From assembly GCA_050260415.1 (NCBI GenBank), contig JBLNCE010000173.1, positions 1-63,973 on the forward strand: a stretch of DNA of 63,973 nt, written 5' to 3'. Both the position numbers and the translations under genes were made by a program. This DNA comes from JBLNCE01 sp050260415. Lineage in GTDB: Bacteria > Bacillota > UBA4882 > JAAYXC01. Positions 58,937 to 63,973 of this stretch are shown piece after piece. The notes under the pieces are model-generated. The model saw nothing but the letters and a program-made list of their open reading frames with translations, made no database searches and was not told the DNA's origin. How positions within the stretch are numbered: the stretch's first letter is position 1; each line of letters opens with the position of its first letter.

Positions 58937-60154
58937 TCATTGGTGCCGCCCGGGCTCTTTCCGGAGAGACCCGGCCCGTTGGATCGCGCTTTCCCCATAT
59001 CTTTCCCTGACCGCATCCACCGCCCGGTGCAAGCGGTCGAGCTTCTCCCCCTCGTTTGCCTCGCCGAAGAGCGCCCCCTGCCTGCCCATGGACGCATCGG
59101 TGATGTTGGTCAAGGAAACGCCGATCAAACGTACTTTCTTGCGCCCCCAGTTCAGAGCCTCCGCCAGTTCTTTCGCCGTCGTGTAGATCGTTTCCTCGCG
59201 ATCCGTGGGCCGGTCCAGCGTCCGGCGTCGGGTTACGGTGACAAAATCCAGGTCCCTCAGCTTGAGGACCACCGTCCGGCCGTAGACGCCAGCCTTGCGT
59301 GCCCGGCGCGCCACGCGATCCGAGAGGAGCAGCAGGGTACCGGCCAGGTAGTCGCGATCGTCCGTATCGTGCTGAAAAGTGACCTCCTGTCCGATGCTCT
59401 TGGCCGATTCGCACGGGGCGACCGGGCGCTCGTCCACACCGCGGCAGAGATCGTAGAGCAGGATCCCGGACTCGCCCAATGCCGCCGCCAGCGCCTCCCT
59501 GGGCATGGCGCGCAGCGCCGCGATGGTTCTGATCCCGATCCGCCGGAGATAATCCTCGGTCTTTGGCCCCACGCCCCACAGTCTGCTCACCGGGAGTTCG
59601 GCGAGGAACGATTCCTCCTCCCCGTGCCGGACGACCACGAACCCGCCTGGTTTGCGCAGATCCGAGGCCACCTTGGCCAGGAACTTGTTCGGCGCCACCC
59701 CGACCGAGGCCGAGAGGCCGATCTCCTTTTGCACCCGGACCACGAGCTGCCTGGCGATACACACCGCCGGACCGAAGAGCATCTCGCAGCCGGTGACGTC
59801 CAGAAAGGCCTCGTCGAGCGAGAGGGGTTCGACGAGCGGGCTGTACTGATCCAGGATCGCAAAGACCTGGCGGGAGACCTCGACATACCGCGCCATGCGC
59901 ACGGGGACGAAGATCCCGTCGGGGCAGCGGCCGGCGGCTTCACGCAGCGGCATGGCCGAACGCACGCCATACCGTCTGGCTTCGTAGGAGCAAGTGGAGA
60001 CAACCCCCCGCGCGCCGGGAGGGCCGCCGACGATGACCGGCTTGCCTCGCAGGTCCGGCCGGTCGCGTTGCTCGACCGCGGCATAAAAGGCATCCATATC
60101 GAGGTGGATGATCCAGCGCGCCGTGATGGTCCCCTCCCCGCCCGAGTCTAGCAT
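58937..60154 (-). CDS. dinB: DNA polymerase IV (Y family)
   Basis: A 405-residue translesion polymerase: IIHLDMDAFYAAVEQRDRPD with the first metal-binding Asp (near 20), VSTCSYEARRYGVRSAMPL, EPLSLDEAFLDVTG with the second acidic pair (near 115), helix-hairpin-helix LWGVGPKTEDYLRRIG, and a little-finger domain. No clear beta-clamp motif is seen at the C-terminus. The start is ATG with no good ribosome site. No LexA box was noticed. Confidence 0.95.
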   Translation of the reverse strand: MLDSGGEGTITARWIIHLDMDAFYAAVEQRDRPDLRGKPVIVGGPPGARGVVSTCSYEARRYGVRSAMPLREAAGRCPDGIFVPVRMARYVEVSRQVFAILDQYSPLVEPLSLDEAFLDVTGCEMLFGPAVCIARQLVVRVQKEIGLSASVGVAPNKFLAKVASDLRKPGGFVVVRHGEEESFLAELPVSRLWGVGPKTEDYLRRIGIRTIAALRAMPREALAAALGESGILLYDLCRGVDERPVAPCESAKSIGQEVTFQHDTDDRDYLAGTLLLLSDRVARRARKAGVYGRTVVLKLRDLDFVTVTRRRTLDRPTDREETIYTTAKELAEALNWGRKKVRLIGVSLTNITDASMGRQGALFGEANEGEKLDRLHRAVDAVRERYGESAIQRAGSLRKEPGRHQ

Positions 60155-60183
60155 GACCGCCTGCGGCTGTCAATCCACGCTCA

Positions 60184-60687
60184 TTGTATACATGGTATCT
60201 GGCCACGCCCCAAAATCCGTTTCTGCATGTCCTGGTGGCCAAGGGATGGTTCGCCGGCTGGGGCGACATCCTTTTCGGCATCGTCTCTTTAGTCCTGGTC
60301 GGCGGAAGCCCGTGGCGCCTGATCCTCTTTCCTCTGCTCACGCTGGCCGGCGCGGCGGTCATGGTTTCGTGCGGGTTCATCTATCATTCGCTGAGTTTCT
60401 TCTGGGGCAAGAGCGAGGCGTTCAGCGGCCAGCTTTTTGAGTCCCTCTTGACCTTTTCCCTCTGGCCGGGGGAGATCTTCCCGCCCGCGCTGCGTGTCCT
60501 ATTCTTCACCGTAATTCCGGCGGGATTCGTCGCTTATTTGCCGGTAAGGCTGCTAACGAGATTCTCATGGTCGGCCTTCCTGGGGTTGTTCGGCGCAGCC
60601 GCCCTGGCCGTGTTTTTAGCAAAGTCGATCTTCGGCTTGGGTCTCCGGCGGTATGAATCTGGGAATCTGGTGGCGATGCGGGATTGA
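60184..60687 (+). pseudogene. 5'-truncated ABC-2 type permease (DUF990-like)
   Basis: A 167-residue frame matching the C-terminal two thirds of ABC-2 permeases of the DUF990 group (ATPQNPFLHVLVAKGWFAGW, FTVIPAGFVAYLPVRLLTRF, GLGLRRYESGNLVAMRD). About 100 N-terminal residues are missing, no ATPase partner is present, and only 29 bases separate it from the divergent dinB start, too little for a normal promoter. It is probably a remnant of an exporter operon. Confidence 0.75.
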
Positions 60688-60739
60688 CGTTCAACCGCTC
60701 CCGGACCGCGGAGATCCCACCAGTGATGAGCAGCTATCT

Positions 60740-61543
60740 TTAGCTCTTACCTCCAACCGCCAACTTCTCACCTTCCAACGCCAACGGTACCGTCACGGTC
60801 GGCAGCGTGCGTTCCCGTTGGTCGGCCCGGAGGAGGAAGTAGTGCACCATCCCGTGGAAGATGGCTTCCGCCACTCTGCGCCGGTAGGCCGGCTGGCTCA
60901 AGAGCGCTTCTTCCTCGGGGTTGGACAAGAAGCCGACCTCGATCATGACCGCCGGCATCGTGGTGTCGTTCAAGACGCGGTAATCGCCGGATTTGGCCAG
61001 GCGGTAGCCGGGGCCGAGGTGGGCGGCAAAGGCGGATTGGATGCTGGCGGCCAATTCGCGGGCGTAAGGCCGGGCGGGATTGTAGAAAACCTGCGCCCCC
61101 GACCATTGCGGCTCGGGAATGCTGTTGGCGTGCACTGATAGGTAGACGTCGGCCTTGAGGCGGTTGGCCAGGTCCACCCGGTAGGCGAGATCGCGGCGCT
61201 TGCGCGCCAGCATGGAACCCCCGGCGTCCCCGTCGCCAAAGTCCCGGTCCGTCTCCCTGGTCATCGTCACGTAGATCCCGGCCCGGCCCAGCAGACGGCG
61301 CAGATCGAAGGCGATCTCGAGGACGAGATCCTTCTCGCGCAACCCGGAACGGCCCACGGCGCCGGGATCGGGACCGCCGTGCCCCGGATCGATTACCGCC
61401 CGGTGTCCGCTGATCGCCTCCGAGAGCCGGGCGGAAACATGGATGGCCCCGGTCCTGCATAGACCCAAAAGCATGGCGAATGTCAGTAAAAGCAGAGCCC
61501 ATCTTCCCACCGATTCGGTATGGACGACCACCAAACGCGGCAT
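60740..61543 (-). CDS. cwlD: N-acetylmuramoyl-L-alanine amidase, CwlD-like
   Basis: A 267-residue Amidase_3 enzyme: an N-terminal membrane anchor (GRWALLLLTFAMLLGLC), then the zinc motifs VIDPGHGGPDPGAVG (His), EKDLVLEIAFDLRRLL (Glu), YLSVHANSIPEP (His) and PAVMIEVGFLSNPEEE (catalytic Glu). CwlD makes muramic lactam in spore cortex; in length and anchoring this protein fits. ATG at 61543 has a GGAGAGG site. Other cell-wall amidases of this family cannot be excluded. Confidence 0.9.
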   Translation of the reverse strand: MPRLVVVHTESVGRWALLLLTFAMLLGLCRTGAIHVSARLSEAISGHRAVIDPGHGGPDPGAVGRSGLREKDLVLEIAFDLRRLLGRAGIYVTMTRETDRDFGDGDAGGSMLARKRRDLAYRVDLANRLKADVYLSVHANSIPEPQWSGAQVFYNPARPYARELAASIQSAFAAHLGPGYRLAKSGDYRVLNDTTMPAVMIEVGFLSNPEEEALLSQPAYRRRVAEAIFHGMVHYFLLRADQRERTLPTVTVPLALEGEKLAVGGKS

Positions 61544-61609
61544 GTACGCCTCTCCCCTCGCCACCCTAAGCAAACGTTATGCCAGGTGGGAGGGGGATAG
61601 AAGACGAAG

Positions 61610-61779
61610 AGAGGCATGAGGCGGAAGGCTTGAGGCTTGAGCGATAGACGAAGAAAGGCGTGAGGCGGAAGGCTTGAGTGGTAAAGCGAGATGGCCGGCT
61701 ATTTGATCCCCTCACGCCTCAAGCCTCATGCCTCACACCTCACACCTCACGCCTCATGCCTCATGCCTCACGCCTTCTT
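61610..61779. repeat. GAGGCGTGAGG/CCTCACGCCTC long inverted repeat
   Basis: Left arm 61610-61680 (units such as GGCATGAGGCGGAAGGCTTG) and right arm 61710-61779 (CTCACGCCTCAAGCCTCATG, ACACCTCACGCCTCATGCC) are complementary in unit composition and could form a 60-70-base arm structure. It fills the gap between glyQS and cwlD and touches the glyQS stop. Confidence 0.75.
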
Positions 61780-63085
61780 AGAATCCCAGCCTCTCCCTTA
61801 TTGCCCCCACCAGTTCCGCCACGGGCACCCGGACCTGGCTCATGCTGTCCCGGTCCCTGATCGTGACCGCGTGATCCTCCAGGGTCTGGAAGTCGACCGT
61901 GACGCAAAGCGGGGTGCCGATCTCGTCCTGGCGGCGATAGCGTCTGCCGATGGCCTTGCTCTCGTCGTAGTCCGTCAGGTAGTGCTCGCGCAGTTCGCGC
62001 CAGATCCTACCCGCATACTCGGTGAGCGGCTCCTTCTTGGAGAGCGGCAGGATCGCCACTTTGTACGGGGCCAGGCGCGGATGGAACTTCAATACCACTC
62101 TGGTCTCCCCGTTGACCTCCTCCTCGCGATAGGCGTCGAGCAGGAAAGCAAGCGTCGCCCGGTCGGCGCCGGCCGAGGGTTCGATGACATACGGCACGTA
62201 ATGCTCGCCCGCGGCCTCGTCGAAATAGTCCAGCCTGTTGCCACTGTATTCCGCGTGACGCTTGAGATCGAAATCGGTGCGGTTAGCGATCCCTTCCAGC
62301 TCCGACCAACCCATGGGGAAGTAGTATTCAATGTCCGAGCAAGCCCGGGCATAGTGCGCCAATTCATCCGGGCCATGCGGGCGCAGACGCAGCCTCTCCG
62401 GCTCGATCCCGAGGTCGAGATACCATTGGAAACGCTTTTCGACCCAGTGTTTGTACCATTCCTCATCCGTACCCGGTTTGACGAAGTATTCGATCTCCAT
62501 CTGTTCAAATTCGCGCGTGCGAAAGGTAAAATTCCCGGGAGTGATCTCGTTCCGGAAGGACTTGCCGATCTGGGCGATGCCGAACGGGATCTTCATCCGG
62601 GTCGTGGTGAGCACGTTGCCGAAATTCACGAAGATGCCCTGCGCCGTCTCCGGGCGGAGATAGACCACCGCCGCCGCTTCTTCCACGGGACCCAGAAAAG
62701 TCTTGAACATCAGGTTGAACTGGCGCGCCTCGGTCAGTTCCCCGCCGCAGGCCGGACAGCGGCCGCCTTCGATGTGGTCGGCGCGGAACCGCTGTTTGCA
62801 GCTTCTGCAATCCACCAGCGGGTCGGTGAAGTTCTGCACGTGGCCGGAGGCTTCCCAGACACGCGGGTGCATGAGGATACTGGCATCCAACCCGACCATG
62901 TCCTCCCGGAGCTGGATGACGCTGCGCCGCCAGGCGGCCTTGACGTTGTTCTTGAGTTCCACGCCGAGCGGGCCGTAGTCCCAGCAACTGTTAAGCCCGC
63001 CGTAGATCTCGCTCGAGGGAAAAACGAATCCGCGTCTCTTGGCCAACGATACGATCTTGTCCATGGTGGTGGCCGGTTCCGGCAT
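61778..63085 (-). CDS. glyQS: Glycyl-tRNA synthetase, homodimeric type
   Basis: A 435-residue class II synthetase: motif 1 region, the zinc site CRSC and CPACGG (near 92-112), motif 2 IGKSFRNEITPGNFTFRTRE, glycine-type EIEYFV, motif 3 with ADRATLAFLLDAYREEE, and an anticodon domain. ATG at 63085 follows AGGAGG by seven bases. It is about 780 bases downstream of a T-box leader, with the SpoIIM-domain gene between, so glycine-starvation control is likely. Confidence 0.96.
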   Translation of the reverse strand: MPEPATTMDKIVSLAKRRGFVFPSSEIYGGLNSCWDYGPLGVELKNNVKAAWRRSVIQLREDMVGLDASILMHPRVWEASGHVQNFTDPLVDCRSCKQRFRADHIEGGRCPACGGELTEARQFNLMFKTFLGPVEEAAAVVYLRPETAQGIFVNFGNVLTTTRMKIPFGIAQIGKSFRNEITPGNFTFRTREFEQMEIEYFVKPGTDEEWYKHWVEKRFQWYLDLGIEPERLRLRPHGPDELAHYARACSDIEYYFPMGWSELEGIANRTDFDLKRHAEYSGNRLDYFDEAAGEHYVPYVIEPSAGADRATLAFLLDAYREEEVNGETRVVLKFHPRLAPYKVAILPLSKKEPLTEYAGRIWRELREHYLTDYDESKAIGRRYRRQDEIGTPLCVTVDFQTLEDHAVTIRDRDSMSQVRVPVAELVGAIRERLGF

Positions 63086-63121
63086 GCGTGTTCCTCCTTT
63101 TGTATGCAAAGCTTATAAATA

Positions 63122-63220
63122 TCTCGGTATCGGGGTCGGCATCGGAATCGGGATCGAAGGAATTACCATGGATCAGTCCACCGATTACGACAGCGATACC
63201 GATACCGATTCCGACCCCGA
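63122..63220. repeat. GGTATC/GATACC period-6 inverted repeat (second copy)
   Basis: TCGGTATCGGGGTCGGCATC within 63122-63160 pairs with CAGCGATACCGATACCGATT within 63182-63220. It lies between the SpoIIM-domain gene and glyQS, inside the presumed operon. Same phrase as 6438-6563. Confidence 0.72.
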
Positions 63221-63233
63221 ATGAAAATGGCCC

Positions 63234-63854
63234 TCAACTCCCCCGTATCGGCAGAAACATCGGCGAGACAAGCACTTCACAGACCGCCGCCGCGCCCAAA
63301 AGACATATGACCATAAAGCCAAGGGGAATTACGTCGGCAGCCGCCTGCACCAGCACGCCCGAAGGTTTCCTGTGCCATAGCCAGCCCCAGAAGCCCAGGC
63401 TCAACCGCCAGCTGAGCGCGGCCGCCAGAAAGATCGCGGGCAGCTCAAGAAGGCCGTGCGGCAATACTCCCAGAACGAACTGATGGATCGGCAGCCGGCC
63501 GCTCAAATGCCAGTATACACCCAACAAGCCAAACGGGATCCCGTTGGCGAAGACCGCGAGCATCGGCAGGACGGGAATCGCTCCCGCCACGAACACCAGA
63601 AACGAGGCATTGAGGTTATGGCGCCAGATGAGAATGATGCGGCCGGCAAGGCCCGCCGCGTAGACTTCGCGCGCCAGAGGCCCCAGAGTCTTCTCGACGG
63701 CTTTTGCCGCGTCGGCGGCTAAGGCCCGCGAGAAAAGAGGCACCAAGGCGCCGCCTATGCTCCCAAAGAAAAAGATCCCGGCCGCCGCCAAGAAGTATTT
63801 GCGCGTTCGCCGCCATGCCTGAAGCAACCAAAACCCCCCCGGAGGAACCCGCAT
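63234..63854 (-). CDS. SpoIIM-domain (DUF95) membrane protein
   Basis: A protein of about 206 residues with five or six membrane segments. It has the SpoIIM/DUF95 pattern: HNLNASFLVFVAGAIPVLPM, ANGIPFGLLGVYW, LPHGLLELPAIFLAAALSWR. SpoIIM acts in septal peptidoglycan dissolution during engulfment, but many DUF95 proteins are not sporulation-specific. The start is uncertain: ATG 63854 has no ribosome site and lies right after the T-box terminator; ATG 63875 is inside it; a TTG further in (near the LLQAWRR segment) follows a G-run. Confidence 0.8.
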   Translation of the reverse strand: MRVPPGGFWLLQAWRRTRKYFLAAAGIFFFGSIGGALVPLFSRALAADAAKAVEKTLGPLAREVYAAGLAGRIILIWRHNLNASFLVFVAGAIPVLPMLAVFANGIPFGLLGVYWHLSGRLPIHQFVLGVLPHGLLELPAIFLAAALSWRLSLGFWGWLWHRKPSGVLVQAAADVIPLGFMVICLLGAAAVCEVLVSPMFLPIRGS

Positions 63855-63862
63855 GTGCCAAC

Positions 63863-63973
63863 AAAAAGCCCCCATCCCAATTCAGGGACGGGAGCTTGCC
63901 CGCGGTTCCACCCTGTTTGGCCGTTGCCGGCCCGCTCTAAGATGCCCTCGGAAGCGCCCTTCACGCGGTTGTT
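63863..63973 (-). promoter_or_regulatory. T-box riboswitch, 3' part (likely glycine)
   Basis: On the minus strand the T-box AGGGTGGAACCGCG (63914-63901) is followed by a terminator: GCTCCCGTCCC (63895-63885), loop TGAATT, GGGATGGGGGC (63878-63868) and five T. CGTCCCT in the left arm can pair instead with the T-box AGGG to form the antiterminator. Stem I with the specifier codon lies outside the window; glycine is inferred from glyQS downstream. Confidence 0.9.

Overview
The window looks like a chromosomal segment of a GC-rich, endospore-forming Bacillota (Firmicutes), probably from an uncultured lineage. The evidence is the canonical Firmicutes order rnhB-rbgA-rplS-trmD-rimM-khpA-rpsP-ffh-ylxM-ftsY-smc-rnc-fabF-acpP-fabG-fabD-fabH-plsX-rpmF-yceD-ackA, the sporulation-related genes (spoVS, a SigH-like sigma factor, cwlD, a SpoIIM-domain protein), a T-box leader and strong AGGAGG ribosome binding sites. 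Two small secreted proteins ending in beta-strand-Phe raise the possibility of a diderm envelope. No rRNA, tRNA, CRISPR array, phage or insertion sequence was seen.

Region 1 (about 0.1-28.2 kb) is an accessory catabolic island, read almost entirely leftwards. It carries the enzymes of the Thermotoga maritima-type inositol pathway: iolG (inositol 2-dehydrogenase), iolM (scyllo-inosose dehydrogenase), iolN (creatininase-fold ring hydrolase), iolO (5-keto-L-gluconate epimerase) and an iolK-like PfkB kinase, plus a second PfkB kinase and a second xylose-isomerase-like barrel protein. These sit with two complete ABC transporters of the ferric/sugar-phosphate type, two tandem secreted purple-acid-phosphatase-like enzymes, a secreted six-blade kelch protein, a Na/Pi cotransporter-PhoU fusion, a PhoU, a HAD phosphatase, two closely related LacI repressors and, divergently, an acid-sugar dehydratase of the enolase superfamily. 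LacI-type operators sit before iolM, iolG, the second LacI gene and the dehydratase gene. The parts fit together as uptake and breakdown of a phosphorylated inositol (phytate- or glycerophosphoinositol-like), with the released phosphate managed separately. The enzymes are recognised by family; the substrate is inference.

Region 2 (28.5-49.7 kb) is the conserved housekeeping block: translation, SRP, chromosome condensation, fatty-acid/phospholipid synthesis and acetate kinase. spoVS has a near-consensus SigH-type promoter and lies directly before the SigH-like gene. Region 3 (49.9-63.97 kb) holds a broken glycerol-1-phosphate dehydrogenase next to an isoprenyl diphosphate synthase, then cell-wall genes (ddl, an EnvC-like peptidase, PBP2, cwlD), two barrel-like secreted proteins, dinB, a 5'-truncated ABC-2 permease, and a T-box-led operon of a SpoIIM-domain protein and glycyl-tRNA synthetase.

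Most intergenic gaps longer than about 90 bases are filled with short, low-complexity, imperfectly palindromic repeat phrases of at least seven families. One 20-base motif (consensus close to GGTTTTTCACACCTCTCTTA) recurs about eight times as the companion of the others, once as 11-base terminal inverted repeats of a MITE-like unit. These repeats, and the inositol/phosphatase island, are the two most unusual things in the window.
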